64,000 nt of DNA from Anaeramoeba flamelloides (GCA_027625915.1 JANTQA010000023.1:19840001-19904000), one strand, 5' to 3'; shown: positions 49,403 through 62,414, numbered from the stretch's first letter. A program made the numbers and translations. The notes: generated by a model not told the origin, from the letters alone.

Positions 49403-49528
49403 ATGAGAATCCAATTCAACACGGATGAGGACGATGAAAATAATGATATAAAAGGTTTGCTTTCTTCTCATAATACTGAAAAAAATGACTCGGATAATCT
49501 TGAATCCGAAAATAGTATTGACGATTAA
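49403..49528 (+). CDS. Possible 41-residue acidic peptide or exon
   Basis: Starts ATGAGAATCCAATTCAAC and reads MRIQFNTDEDDENNDIKGLL then an Asp/Asn/Ser/Glu-rich end, stopping at TAA. Codon use (GAT, GAG, GAC, GAA mixed) and higher GC content look coding, unlike the flanks. The frame is open upstream, so it may be the last exon of an unrecognised gene. No domain. Confidence 0.35.
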   Translation: MRIQFNTDEDDENNDIKGLLSSHNTEKNDSDNLESENSIDD

Positions 49529-50443
49529 GTATATATGTGTATGTGCGTTTAATGATTGGTTGGATTGGTTTTAATTTCAAAATCAATCCAAAAAGTAAAT
49601 GTTGTTATCAATTTATAATATCAAAACATTTTATAAATAAAAATTAGAATTAATTTATCTTTTAGATTTTTATGAGTTTATTTATAAACAATAATCTGTG
49701 AATTTTTTTTTTATTACTTTTTTTATTCTTTATTTTTTTATTTTTTTTATTATTTCTTTTCTTTTATTTATTTTTAATCCATTTAAATCAAATAATAAAA
49801 ATTATAAAATCTTTTTGATCATAATTTAATAAAAATTATTTTCATTTATTTTCCTTTTTTTAAACCAAGATCAAACGATGTTCTTTTAATTGAAAGGAAA
49901 ATTTTTTGTTTTAAAAATAATTGAGAAACAAATTACTTGATATCTCAAAAGTATTTTCAAATTAAATTTTTATTCCATTTTTCATATATTTCATCTAATT
50001 AAGATTTAGGTTAAAAGCAATCGGATATTTTTGGAATTCTTCTTTGGATGATATCTATTTATTGGAAGCATTTGTTTGATTTTAATTATTTATTTTCTAT
50101 CAATTTGAATAACCAAAATAATTATATGTGTTTCTTTAAATATCATTATTATGTCCCGTTTAGCTTTCAGAGCATTGTTTACTATCAGTTTTTTTTTTTT
50201 ATAGCAAGTTTAATGAAAATTTTCTTCCTAATAGTTTACAATTAACAGCAATAAAAGTAAGGGTTCCTAAAAATAAAATATTTATTTCAAGTTTTCATTT
50301 ATTTTACAATTTGAATTCATAAAAAAGTCAAGATCTTTATAAAACCAATTTTGAATGAGTATTTAAAAGCTTAAATTAAGTTTCTTATTTGAACTTGAGA
50401 CTAAAATTTTAATTTTTGTTAATTTGAATTTAAGGGTATTATA
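49529..50443. other. Intergenic AT-rich DNA
   Basis: Long T-rich stretches, no supportable gene or terminal repeats. Confidence 0.4.
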
Positions 50444-51652
50444 TTGAAGTTTACAATTCCTGAAGAATGAAAAAAAAATATCTTGTTTCATATAGGCCAA
50501 CATGTTATTTAGGTTCTTAGCTGATCGATCTTCGATTGACTATTTTTTTTAATATTGGTTTATAAAGTCAATTTTTTTGTATTTTATTTTTTTTCCTAAA
50601 TCCTATTTTAGAAGTATAAGATCAAAAGGTTGGAAAGTATTTAATAAACAATTTTGATTTTTTAGGTTGTAAATTGAATTTTTCATTTAACTTTTACTCA
50701 ATTAACCAGCAGTGATCTGAAATTTTGTTTGCCCAACGACATTAATCTTTGTTTCAAAATATAATAAGTGCTTTTTTTTCTTCTTGTTCCAATGTAACAT
50801 CCAATAGACTACCAAATAGTATACCTAAGTTCAAATCAATTTTGAAGGTAAATGTCTAGATATTTTCAGTTAATTTTAAATTAAGATTCTATTTGTTGAA
50901 AATTCTTCGTGATTCTCTCAATTTTTTCAGTAATTTTTTGTTTTTTTTCATTATATAAAAATTATTTTACATCAATTAACTCTATTTTTTGAGATATATT
51001 CAACATTTTTATCATTGATTTTTTTAAATTTCTTTTAAATAATAGAACTTTAAGAAACCACAAACATATTTAATTCGGGTTTATTGTTGGTTTCTTTGAT
51101 CAGTTGATTTATAGGTCTTCAATAACAAAAAAAACACACTTTTTATTTTGAAACAAGTATTGGATTTTTTTACACGCTTTATTTTGACAACAGTACTTGT
51201 ATTTGAATTAGAAACGGAAAAAAAGATCATTTCATTTTCAAAATTCTTTATTCAAACAAACAGGTCTACAAATTACATCCAACTTCTTTGGAGTTTTCAA
51301 TTGTTAAAGAAAAATATGGAAAATGAAGTGAAAATTTTTTTTCATCTACATTTCAAAAACCAGTTAAAAAAAATAAAATTAAAAACAACAAAATAAACCA
51401 AATTACAAATAATTTCAATAACAACCAACAAACTCCATTTTTTATGACTTACCATACAACCTTTTGATCTTATACTTCTAAAATGGGATCTCGGAAAAAA
51501 AATAAAATTCACAAAAATTTGCTTTTTTCACAATTGTAAAAATGTAGTCAATCGAAGATCTAACAGCTAAGAACCTAAATAACATCTTGCCCTCTATGAT
51601 ACAAAATAATTTTTTTTCATTCTTCATGAATTGTAACTTGAACTTTGGTCAA
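50444..51652. mobile_element. Foldback element upstream of the SNARE gene
   Basis: The left arm 50444-50555 (GTTATTTAGGTTCTTAGCTG, TCTTCGATTGACTA) is complementary to 51536-51652. A second pair is at 50600-50640 (TTTTAGAAGTATAAGATCAA) and 51450-51485. Inside lies a further segment that recurs inverted at 52790-54340. Confidence 0.7.
50700..51190 (+). repeat. Left arm of an inverted repeat around the SNARE gene
   Basis: TTGCCCAACGAC, TCCAATAGACTACCAAATAG, TTCAATAACAAAAAAAACAC and TACACGCTTTATTTTGAC all recur as reverse complements, in reversed order, between 52790 and 54340. See that entry. Confidence 0.65.
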
Positions 51653-51819
51653 ACTAAAGGCAATTTCAATATTGTTGTGTTTTTAAATTACACAACCCCA
51701 ATAGTAAAATTAGAAAATGGACAAAGATCGAATAAAATGAGATTCAATCTTTCACAACAATGAAATATTACTACACTTTTTCATTTTTTTTTTTTTATTT
51801 TAAAAAATAAAGAGTAACG

Positions 51820-52607
51820 ATGAACAAAAGTGAAAAATGGTTACATGGCTTTGACAAACTCGAAAGGTTAATTTCAAATAGCAATTCTCTATTAAACAAA
51901 AAAAAACAAAAACAAAAACAAAGTCTGAATGCAAGTGACATTTCCATGCAACTAAGAAAGAATATTATGCAGATCAAAAAGGATTTTGCTTGGTTAGAAA
52001 AACAACTAGACATCTTATCGTCGAGTCCCGCTGAATACGGAATTTCAAATAGGGAATTAATGAGGCGCCAAGATAATTTAGCAACTTTGAAAAACTCTGT
52101 TGATAAACTCAACAAAGGAATGTCCAACAAGCCAAGATCAAGGGGCGGTCAATTAAAATATGACGAACAAGGTGATTTTATTGAAGACGAAGAGACAATT
52201 GGAATGACCAATCGTGAGATCTACAATCAGTAAGATCTTCTTTTTTCAAAAAAAAAAAAAAAAAAAAAAAAAAAAGGTAAAAGTTTTTTAACGAAATTTT
52301 TGTTTTTTTCCTTATTTTTTCTTCTAGACAATCAACCTTAATTGAAAAACAAGATGAGTCACTAGACCTTCTTCATGGGGCACTTCATAGGCAACTAGAG
52401 ATGGGTAAGGTAATTAATAATGAATTAAACGAACAAGACAAGCTTATTGATGATATTGATGAGAAAATGGACAGGGTAGATGGTAAACTAAAAAAAAATA
52501 CAAAAAGAACTTCAAGACTTACAAAAAAAACAAGAAACCGTACCTATATTTGCTGTATTTGCTGGTTAATCATCATAATTGTTCTTTTAGTTGTATTAGC
52601 TTCGTAA
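51820..52607 (+). CDS. Qc-SNARE, syntaxin-6/10-like (229 aa)
   Basis: Two exons, 51820-52229 and 52328-52607, joined at a GTAAGA donor and CTAG acceptor within codon 137. Qc-SNAREs of this group act in fusion at the trans-Golgi and endosomes as one helix of the four-helix SNARE bundle. Residues 1-110 are predicted helical and include a stretch near YGISNRELMRRQDNLATLK that matches the N-terminal helical region of syntaxin-6 relatives. The SNARE motif spans about 138-200, starting STLIEKQDESLDLLHGAL, with Q173 in NELNEQDKL as the zero-layer glutamine. It is followed by a basic linker and one C-terminal membrane segment, 210-228 (YICCICWLIIIIVLLVVLA), preceded by a cysteine cluster that might be palmitoylated. 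The 98-nt intron contains a 29-A run. Complete and ordinary in length. Confidence 0.93.
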
Positions 52608-53031
52608 GAGTTTTAAATGAATATATTTTTTTTTTTTTTTTTTTTCTTCTTTTTCTTTAACAAATTTCGAAATTGAACAATTTTTTTTCAAAATATTCAC
52701 TTCACAAAGGATCACTTTCCCAACCTGAGTTTGTTTAGCTAAATTGTGTTATTTTACTTTCACTTCTCAAAAAGGAATTTTCATTTTGAAGAAATTTGTC
52801 AAATTACTGTAGTCCAAATAAAGCGTGCAAAAAAATTTAATCGGTGTTTCAAAATAAAAAGTGTGTTTTTTTGTTATCGAAGACCTATACATCAACCCAA
52901 TCAAAGAAACCAATAATAAACCCTAAATAAATATGGTATTGGCTTCTTAAAGTTCTATTATTTCAAAAAAATTTCTAAAAATGAAGGATCAAATTATAGA
53001 ATATATCTCAAAAAATAGAGTTAATTGATAA

Positions 53032-53605
53032 TATGTCCCTACGAACCAAAAAACACTAAAAATGAAAAACTGATCAAATACTTTCCATTAATACAATTAA
53101 AAAAACAAAATGATAAAATAAAAATAAATAAAGTTTCAATTTAGCTTTTTCTTGAAAACATTTTTTGCCAAAATCCTTGATTTCAACCTTGAAATTATGT
53201 ATATTTTTAGATACACTATCTTGTTTTAACTCATTTACAAAAACAAATTCTAAATTATGGGGAATTTTCTTTTCACAAAAGGCACTAATTTGGTCTTCAA
53301 ATGTTTTTTTTAGTTTTAAATGGTAAAATAAAAAAAAAGTTAAACTAAAAGGATAAACTTTCTGGAAAAGCATTCTAATTTAATATATTAACTTATTCTT
53401 TTATTTAAAACTTTTCTCAACCCAAATTTTTCAAAAAAAAATAAAAAAGTGCACACTAATTTCAAAAAATATTTTCGATATTCAAAAGTTGAGAGTGTTT
53501 TTATTCTAAAAAAAATTATCACAGTGGTTAATTGAATTAAGTTAGTTCTTAATTTCGAAAAATATTAATCAGAAAAAAATAGTGCTTAATTTTATTAAGG
53601 ACATA
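53032..53605 (-). mobile_element. MITE family T, copy 2 (574 bp)
   Basis: The termini TATGTCCCTACGAACC and TTAATTTTATTAAGGACATA match copy 1 (15053-15634) in reverse. An open frame of 99 codons on the minus strand runs through it but has no counterpart intact in copy 1, so it is not called as a gene. Confidence 0.75.
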
Positions 53606-53647
53606 TTGAATATAGTAGGGAAAAAAATACCGGACTTGAAAAAAATC

Positions 53648-54067
53648 CCTGACAAGATTTTTAATTGTGAATATTAGTAAAATTTTTGTCTAATTTCAAT
53701 CAAATCCTTATTATAAATAACCATTTTTTTTATGAGATTGGTAATAAACCTACCTCAAGTTCATCAAAGTAAGGTGTCTCTAGAATACTCGAGTAATTGT
53801 TTGAGAGCCATATGCTGATCAACTTTTTTTGAAAAACAATCGAGTTTTATTGAGGTTTACCAGAGTTTGGAAAATGATATTTTTTCTTCTTGTTTTTTGA
53901 TTGATTGAATGGTGTTTTGAACAAGTGTGATTTCATTAATCATCATTCTAATAAGTGGGTAGGTTATAATTGAAAAAGTTTGATTCTTAAAAAAAAGGAT
54001 TTGATTCTTAAATATATGAAATTACACAATAATTTTACTAATATTCACAATTAAAAATCTTGTCAGG
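53648..54067 (+). mobile_element. MITE family D, copy 2 (420 bp)
   Basis: Inverted ends of about 36 nt start CCTGACAAGATTTTTAATTG and are nearly perfect here (copy 1 at 33634 is more decayed and longer). Confidence 0.8.
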
Positions 54068-54340
54068 TATTTTTTCACTGCTTTACATCAAAAAAAACAA
54101 AAAATTTCAAAAAAAATTAAAAATATTAAGAAAAATTTAGAACTAATTACATTCCTAATTTAAATTTTACTGAAAATCTCCAGATGTTTAGATTCAAAAT
54201 TGATTTGAACTTAGGTATACTATTTAGTAGTCTGTTGGATGCTACCTTGGAACAAGAAGAAAAAAAAGCACGGATTATATTTTGAAACACGGATTATAGT
54301 CGTTGGGCAAGCATTATTTTGATCACTGTAAATACTTATT

Positions 54341-56129
54341 TCAAAATTAAAAACAACAGTAAAAACTGAACCAAAAAAGAAAAATTTACTCAATAAATAG
54401 ATCCTTGATAGAAAATTTTTTAAATAAATGACTTTAAGTGATTTTCAAGAATAAGTCCAAATTTTAAAACTATTTTAAACTTGTAAAAACAACTGTAAAA
54501 AATTCTTAGAAAAGGATTTTTTGTTAAGGGTTAAATGCCAGAAAATACATAATCTGATAATGAGAGGATTTTGAAGTGACTAAATTCGTGTCTTCCAAAT
54601 TCAAAGAGTATCTTTAGACAGACACAGTCATTAGAAGAATTTTAAACACAATTTAGTTTTGTAAGATAAATATTTAGAACAGCCAATGAAATTGTTTTAT
54701 GTTTATCGTTGTGAAAAGAAAATTATAAAATCTTAAAATAAATCAAATTTTGGTAAGATCTAAGAAAGGTGAAAATTGTAAAAATTGTTGCAATTGTGAA
54801 AAAACTTTGCATTTTTGAGAAAAAAATTCTCAGTGATTAAATTTATCGGAGATTACAAAACTCTTTCAAGAGTGTTTTTATTCAAAATTTCCCGTTTTCA
54901 CCTGAAAACGTAGTCGTTAACTCTTGGGATTTTTTTCAAAGAATTTTGAGACTAATTAATTCTTTGTTTATGATAATTTTAATTTTTTACTTTTGGATAG
55001 AAGAGTATGATTCTTTTTTCAATCTGTTGTCAATGATTTCAAAATACTTTTTTCATAAAAAAAAACCAAAAATTACAACTGATTTAAAAAAGTGAGTACA
55101 AAAAGTTTTAAAAAGTGTAAAAAACTTAAACGCAATAAAAATATCAACACCTAAGCATTAATACGTTATTTATTAGTCAATATCTTGTAATATTTGTGTC
55201 TTTTTATCTCAAACGAATTAAAAGTAGTAAATTAAAATGTTTGAGAAATTCTTTTAAATTTTTTTAAGAACCATTCATATTTCATGCTCTGTAGGGGGTG
55301 GAATACAATTCCTTAACCAATAAAAATGATTTAAAAGAATGCCAATTAAAGGAAAGTCCAAATTTTCCGATTTTTGAGGATTTTAAAATGAGAATTAGAA
55401 CTTTTATTGATCCAAAAAATTTTCAGAAATTTTTGAAAAAAACAAGTAAAATTTAAAATTGTTTTTTTTTTTTTTGGTATAGTTTTGCTTTAATCTAAAT
55501 TATATCAAGATATTGGCACATTTGAAATTAAACCTATATAATACTTGAAAATAATTTGGATAAAACAAGAATCAAGGGGATTTTGATTTTTCAACTTTTT
55601 CAAGAATAATTTCAAATTTGGTTAGTGAATGAAGATGTTTTTACCAAACTATAAATTTTCGAAAAAAAAACATAAATTTTAAATTTGAACAAGATTCATT
55701 TACTCAACATTCTTTTAAATCAGCAAAAATGTTGTTAGCCGTAAAAGTGATCTGAACAGGCCATTAAATATGAATAGTCCTTAATGCTCACTTTTTAAAA
55801 ATGGCTGTAGAAATTTTATTTATATATATATATATATATATATTTAAAATTTTAGTATCATTTCCTGCAAACAAAAAATGAACAATTTAAGCAATACAAT
55901 TGAAATTTTTAATGAATATCTTTATCTTTATTGAGATAAAGGAGCAATTAAAGAAAATTCTATCAAAATATAAAAAAAAAAGAGAAATAGAAAAAAAATC
56001 AATATATTATAACAAAAAAAATCATAATACCATGTGTATTACCAAATTCAAAACTTATCCACTGTTGTTAGGTTTTATGGGGTTCTATGAATTGATGAAA
56101 ATCTATGGATTTTTAGAATAAAACAGAAA
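54341..56129. other. Intergenic AT-rich DNA
   Basis: A stretch at 54550-54660 repeats 8770-8880. A (TA)n microsatellite lies at 55820-55843. No gene recognised; the open frame at 55900-56121 is lysine/isoleucine-rich noise. Confidence 0.4.
55820..55843. repeat. (TA)n microsatellite
   Basis: About twelve TA units in an otherwise non-coding stretch. Confidence 0.9.
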
Positions 56130-56495
56130 ACCACCATTAGGTTTTCCAGGATTTAAAAGAATTTAGCAAAAACAAATATTTTGCTCAATTCTTTTGAATT
56201 ATGGAAAAGCGTTGTTAGTTTTTTTTTAATTGAAACATTAAAAGAAAATTTATTAAAATTTTCTTTTTATTTCCTAAATTAAAAAAATCCACTATCGTTA
56301 AACTTTCTTGAGTTTCAAATTTATTTCATAAAATTCGAAGAAAAGAATATCTATAATAAATAAATGCCTAAAGAAAACCGCTGTTAGGCTTTCCAGAATT
56401 TAAAAGAATTAAGTTAAATCTTTGATTTTACTCCATTCTTTTGAATTCTGGAAACCCTAGGCACTTGGAGGTACTCTACCACACTCTTCTTGAAT
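56130..56495 (-). repeat. Hairpin-chain repeat, partial copy
   Basis: Three chained inverted modules (about 56140-56210, 56225-56285, 56390-56460) with linkers GTTAGG and AACCCTAGG. The head motif lies at the right end in reverse: CCTAGGCACTTGGAGGTACTCTACCACACTC-like, running through 56456-56486. A single extra module lies at 56590-56690. Confidence 0.65.
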
Positions 56496-56699
56496 CCACA
56501 GGAGGGAAAAGGAATCATAGAAAAGATTATCGATAATCAAAGATAAAAAATTCACACAATATGTGATTAATAATTGGATGTTTTGCTGTCTGGTTAGGTT
56601 TTCCCGAGTTTTCTATTTTATTTAAAAGAATAGAGAAAAATCTATTAATTTTACTCAATTCTTTCGAATTAAAAAAAATCATATACACTACCTTCAAGA

Positions 56700-58868
56700 G
56701 TCGGGCATTATATACTCCAATTTATATATATATACTATTTTACATCTTTTTTTATTTTCAAATTTTATATATTAATTTTTTTTTATTATTATCTGAATTT
56801 TCTAAACAATTCGGGCTTGGATGATAAATTCCCGACAAGAACAATAAATTTCTTGATTTTGATTACTCAAAAATTAAATATTTTTTGAGTATTTTTCCTA
56901 AGGATAACATTTTTATAAATTTTTTTTATCTAAAATTTTTGTTAATTTTTTTTTTTTCCATTTGATTCTAATAAATTTATATCTTTCATAACAATAGCAA
57001 GGGTTATTTATCTGGAAAAAAATAATTTTCATACAATCATGCAATGCAAACATATTTACAAATAATAAAATGATTTTTTGATCGAATTAACCATTAATAA
57101 AATTCCTTTTTATAATTATTAATCATTAATAAAAGTCCCTTTTTCCAATTTTTTATGAAAATTTCTTCTTTTAAAAATTTATATTTATCCAATGACACTT
57201 AAGATTACGAAGCAATTTTTAATCAAGTCTTTTTCAAAAATTAATGCATCAATTTATTAAATGAGAAAATTTCTTTTTTAATATTTCGACTAATAGCAAT
57301 ATCATTAAAAATGCATTTTTTGTATCAATAGTTATTATTTAAATTCATATCTTTCTTTATTTTAGAAATCTCGTAATAATTAAAATAATAATACAGTTTT
57401 AAAAGGGATGCGCACATTTATTTTGGAACTTCCTTATACATATTGGATGATTGAAGCTCTTGTTTGAATAAGAATATTTTTATTATTTTATTCATATCCT
57501 AAAAAAACATTTCATCGAGTATAAATACCTAACAATTTATTTTCCTTTTTTTGTTTGTTTTTCAAGAGAAATTTTCAAATTAAATTTGAAATTTTTTCTC
57601 AAAATTTTATAAATATGTTAGTTTTAATAATATAGCTTGAATAATTAATAATAATAACCCCAATAAATTATAAATAATTGATTCATCATAAAAACATATT
57701 TAAAAATAATTTAGATCATTAAATTTTGTATCTTTTTTTTTTTCAAAGTGAAAATTTTTAATTTTAATAGTTGATAGTTCTTTAATTCCCAAATTAACAA
57801 AAATCATCATTTTTTTTTTTATCAATGATTCATTTTTAAACTTTTTGGATTCTTTTTGATCAGTAATTGTAAAAAAGAAATATATTTACTGAAATGTTTA
57901 ATTTTTAAATTAAATTTTTTTTTCAGTTATAATTTTTTTTTCAAAATCCAAAGAATTTTATCTCTGAATTTAGCGTTCTGGATTAAAGTTTATTTGTTAT
58001 AGAGTTTTGTTGTTAAATTTTTTCTGAAAAGTGTATTAATTTTTCTGGTACTAAATCACTTTGGATTCTGAACATTAATATTCAGAAAAATTTATTAAGA
58101 GATCAAAAAAGTATTCTAGATATTTTACATTTATTTTGCTATTTTATGTTTGAAGATATGAAAATTCTACTTCTGAGTTTTCCCATCTTTTTTAACTGAA
58201 ACCCTTTTGGAACATTTATCGAGCTTTGGAAACTTTTATTTTGTTGTGTTTTATGTGATATCCAAAGATATAATCCATTGAATAAATTTGAAATTGGAAT
58301 CCAATTTAAACTTTTCCTATTGAAATAAAAGTTTCTCTAAAAAGTAAAAAGTTACAATTTTTAAATTTATCCTTATTAATATTAAAATGTAGCTAGCTTA
58401 ACTATATTTACCTTAAGCCAATTTTCAGAAGTCTTTTTAGTTGTGGATTTGGTTCTTCTTTTTAAATCAGCCCACCCTTGAATAGTCCAAAATAGTTAAT
58501 TTTCAAAATTTGTACAAAAAAATTCGAATGATCTCTCCTTTTTCTTATAAGTTATCATATATATATATATATAATTTTGAGTTAAACAAATAATTATCTT
58601 ATTTACCCCCTTTAATTTCTGAAACAATCTATTAAAAAGATTTAATTAAAAAGATACAAAAACAAAACAAGATATTAAAAGTGTAATGTTATATGTATCT
58701 GATTTGAATCTAAAAATAGTTTCTTATTTAAAATTACACAGGTATTAATTAATCAATCTACTTAAAGGAAAATAAATTAAAAAGGTGAGACAAACATTTA
58801 AAAAATTTTAAAAAGAATTTTTTATGTGAATTTTATTTATATTTTATGGGATAAATCAAAAAAAAAAA
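56700..58868. other. Intergenic AT-rich DNA
   Basis: No gene recognised. A (TA)n tract is present at 58558-58573. The rest is unstructured A/T-rich sequence as far as I can see. Confidence 0.4.
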
Positions 58869-61800
58869 TTAATTGTTGAAAAATTCTTCAACTTCATCAA
58901 AGAAACTCAATTTTAAATTATTTATAGATTTTTCCAATGAAGTTTTTAATTCTTTATTTTTGGTGATCTTATAAAGATCAACTAAATTTTGCCCAATCAA
59001 TTGAAAAATGTATTTATGTAAATTTTCTATTATTCATTAAAAATTAAAAAAAATAAAATAAAATAAGATTTATTAATAAATAGAATACTAAAAAAAAAAT
59101 ATTTGTAAAAAAAATAAATATCTTACTATTTTCTGTTATTTCTGAAATTATATTTGACGAATAAAGTTGTATTTCGGCTGAATCATATTTCTCAATCATG
59201 TTTACAAATGAAAATATTTGATTTTTGTTACAAAAAACTTGAATTTTTTCCGTCTCATTTTGAAAATTTTGAATATATGCCAAGATAATTTGTAAAACCT
59301 TTACAATCTATATAAGTGTTTTAAAAAAAAAATTCCTACTCATATAATTATTTTGAAAAATTTTCTTGATTATTCTAAAACAACTCAATTTCTAGAAATA
59401 ATAAATTTTAATATTTTCAAAAATGTTTTTAAGCTAAATTTAAAAATTATTTATAAACTTGGAACAGTAACTAGTTTTTTAATGATACATGTGAAATAAT
59501 AATAATAATAATAATAATAATAATTGGTGAAAGTTACAAAAGTAAATTGTTTATTTTAATACCTAATAACACATATAGGTTAAGCTCTAAATTTGTCTCT
59601 TAATATCATCATTGTAAGAAATACTTAAACTAGAGTATTTAAATTTTTTTCTTGTTGTTTTTTTTTAAATGAAATATAACCAAATAAAATTTTTGAAAAA
59701 ACAATTTATTATTGTTTTATTTTAGTTGAATCCAAGAAAAAAGTGAAACAAAGAAAATGGTTTCTGACCAAAAAAAAACTATGACTATTTGTTACATGAT
59801 TGAAAACAATCAATTCCATTTGCTATGCCTACAGTATATCGACAATTTTTTTTTGAGGCTTTCGGTTTGAGAGAAATAAATCTTAAATTAATATCAATCA
59901 CTCAAAAGAAATTTTCGATTGAATAAAAAAAATTATGCAATTGGAAAAAAAGACATTTAAAATAATAACAATGATACATTTTCTTTTAAATTTGATAATA
60001 TTTTTGTACTTTAAAAACTATTTCAATATTATTTACTTGTTTATTTTTTTGTTTTTTGAAGTAATTTATAAGCATGATGATTTGAAATTATTGCCATTAA
60101 TTAATAATCGTGAAATCAATTATTTTACAGTTTTATTTCTTTTTATATATTTAAGTATATAAGAAGTGCATAATAGTATCTTGTTTTATTTGTTTTTTCT
60201 TGTTTTTGTTCTGAATATCTATTGATTTTCTTGTTATTTCTTTTATTAAAAAAATCTGACAGAACGTATCTTAAGGTTTTCTGTTTTGTTCGGATTATCT
60301 ATTGATTTTCAAAATCAAAACAATAATTAACAAAATCTAATGAAGGAAGTTTTCCAAAATTCAAAACAATTGATTAAAATCGTATCTTTTACTCTATTTT
60401 TTAGAATTCTGGGGAATTTAATGACAGATGATAATTTTGAATTTGGTGATACAAATGATATTATTATTCTTTTCTTTTACCTTTATAACCATTTTTTTTT
60501 TTTTTCTATTTTTTTAATTTTGAAAAATTTTTCATTTTTTGTTATTTTCTTTCAATAAATAAATAAAGATAATTTTTAAATTTGATGGCACTTCAGTAAT
60601 CCAGTAATTAGAAAAAAAAAAAAAAAAATAGAATTTAATTTTTTTCCATTTTTCCCCGGCTGAATCTTCTTTATATTGGGAAGAAGAGTTACAAAGGAAA
60701 AGATCAAGTGGTTGCTTGTTAATATTGTGGCACTGAAATACTAAAGTATGAGTAACTTAAAAATAAAAACTAAAAAGCAAATGCTAAATATAACCAATGG
60801 TTTAAATCAAATCAGATCAAAAAAAAAAAAGAAATTACAGAAATTAAATAACAATCCCCAAATGAACATTCATGATCAATGATCAAATTAAATTAAATTA
60901 ACCAAAAGTATCATGGTTGTGATTGTGGATATCTTAATTAAAGATAGCATTGTTTTTTTTTTTTTGATTTTTTATCAATTGCTTCTTATTAACCCATTTT
61001 AAATTTCTTTTTTCTTTTCAATTTTTTTTTCTTTTAACTTTTGATTTTTCAATTTTCTTGCTTTTGCTTTTTAAACATAAAAAAAATTCGGTGTGTCTTT
61101 TCCTTGAACATTTGTGAAATCTATGATTTTACGATTAAATTACCTTATGGTGAAATTTAAGTAAAGGGCATTTAGAGTGTAATTTACACTTCTTTCATTA
61201 ATAAAAAATAAATAAAAATGGAATTTCTTGAGTTTTTTTATAAAGGAATGGATTAATAATCATCCACACTTCATGATAATAGATAAATATAACAAAGTAA
61301 TTAAATAAAACTTTTTTTTCATAAAAAATATTTTGTTTTTAGAATAATAAAATAAAATTTTTCAGAAAAATTATTAATGAGTGGAATGTTAGTGAAAAAT
61401 AAAAAGAAATTTAAAATTCAAAAAAAAAAAATACAATATTAATCATATAGAATAAAAAATGATCAAAGTTATTTTTGGGGATTTAAATTGATCATATAAG
61501 AAAATTTAAAGATTACTTACACTGCTAATTTCAATATCGGATAATAATTCGATTTTATTTTGTGATTTATTTATAATAATCTTCATTAAATTCTCTAAAC
61601 AGCCTGATTGTAATATTTCAATTAGAATTAGTTTTGAATCTTTTAATGAAACCATAAAATTTAATGGTGCAAGATTTTTTTTTTTATTATTTGGGTTCAA
61701 TAATTGAAAATTTATAATGTATTCAAAAATATCAGAAATTTCTTCAGAATACTTTTTTTGGTATTTGGGATTTTGAAATACAATTGAAAAAGTCTTAAAC

Positions 61801-62057
61801 AATTCCTTGAGTAAAATATGATCTGGAACTGTAAGGGATTCTAAGCAAACAGATATCCAGTTTTTTTGAATAATTAATTCACGCGATCTTGTAAATTTTT
61901 CATGGGAAATAATTCGGTTTATTAAGCGAAAGCATGCTACTCTACATTCAATCGGTATTGTGATATTTAAGGTCATCCTTTTGGACACATTTGCAGTTAC
62001 AAATATTTCAGAAAGAATATCAATTATACCATCTTCAACAAGGCTTATGGCAACTTT
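58869..62057 (-). CDS. Helical, armadillo-like protein, 5' end unresolved
   Basis: Three exons with matching phases: 61521 to about 62057, 59127-59307 and 58869-59026, ending in TAA. Donors are GTAAGT and GTAAGA; acceptors are ATATAG and AATAG. No in-frame ATG precedes the first conserved stretch (VAISLVEDGIIDILSEIF), so an upstream exon is probably missing or lies beyond the repeats. The protein, about 290 aa visible, is a succession of hydrophobic helices (CRVACFRLINRIISHEKFT, ILIEILQSGCLENLMKIII, IVKVLQIILAYIQNFQNETE, IQLYSSNIISEITENK, YIFQLIGQNLVDLYKI). Their spacing recalls armadillo/HEAT repeats, but I cannot name a family. The C-terminus is LSFFDEVEEFFNN. The first intron, 2213 nt, carries repeats H and an inverted-repeat arm. 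Function unknown; an interaction scaffold is only a guess. Confidence 0.72.
59495..59524. repeat. (AAT)n microsatellite
   Basis: About ten AAT units inside the long intron of the armadillo-like gene. Confidence 0.9.
60101..60311 (+). repeat. Left arm of an inverted repeat around the armadillo-like exon
   Basis: AATCGTGAAATCAATTATTT, AGTGCATAATAGTATCTTG, CAGAACGTATCTTAAGG and GGTTTTCTGTTTTGTTC recur as reverse complements at 62415-62625. The arms are about 210 nt with few mismatches. Confidence 0.75.
60855..61205 (-). repeat. Dispersed repeat H, copy 2
   Basis: Reverse complement of 47620-47970 along its length (CCCCAAATGAACATTCATGA, AAAGATAGCATTGTTTTTTT, AGTGTAATTTACACTTC). Located in the intron of the armadillo-like gene. 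Confidence 0.65.
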
Positions 62058-62414
62058 TTCTTTTTTAATAAAATCATAGAAAATGTTTGTAATTAGTTGT
62101 AGTGGTATTATAATATATTAGAAAAAAAAAATTATAATAAAGTTTAAAAAAAAAAATCATTAATACAAATGAAGTTGATGAAAATCTTATTGTTATTGAA
62201 ATAATTAAAAGGTTGTTTAGTTTTTGAATTAAAATTAAAAAAAATATTTATTTTATTTTTTTTATTCTGATTGAATAAATGCAAATTACACTTTATATGT
62301 TGTTATATTCTCTCGAATTATCTTTTAATTTGGAAAATCACTAGATTTTCAGAACAAAACAGAAAGATTTTAGGATAAGTTATGTCAGGTTTTTTAATCA
62401 AAAAAAAATTAAAA

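Larger units (their letters stand above)
52790..54340 (-). repeat. Right arm of the inverted repeat around the SNARE gene, interrupted by two MITEs
   Basis: Pieces 52790-53031, 53606-53647 and 54068-54340 are together the reverse complement of 50700-51190 (AATAAAGCGTGC, ACACACTTTTT counterpart, ACTATTTAGTAGTCTGTTGG, GTCGTTGGGCAAGC). Two complete MITEs, 53032-53605 and 53648-54067, fill the gaps, which dates them after the arm formed. Confidence 0.6.

Noticed and set aside
53074-53373. Minus-strand open frame of 99 codons
   Set aside because: Entirely within MITE family T; the matching region at 15.3-15.6 kb does not keep the frame.
59935-60162. Hydrophobic frame of 75 codons
   Set aside because: Isoleucine/phenylalanine-rich, as expected from random A/T sequence; it lies in an intron and overlaps an inverted-repeat arm.
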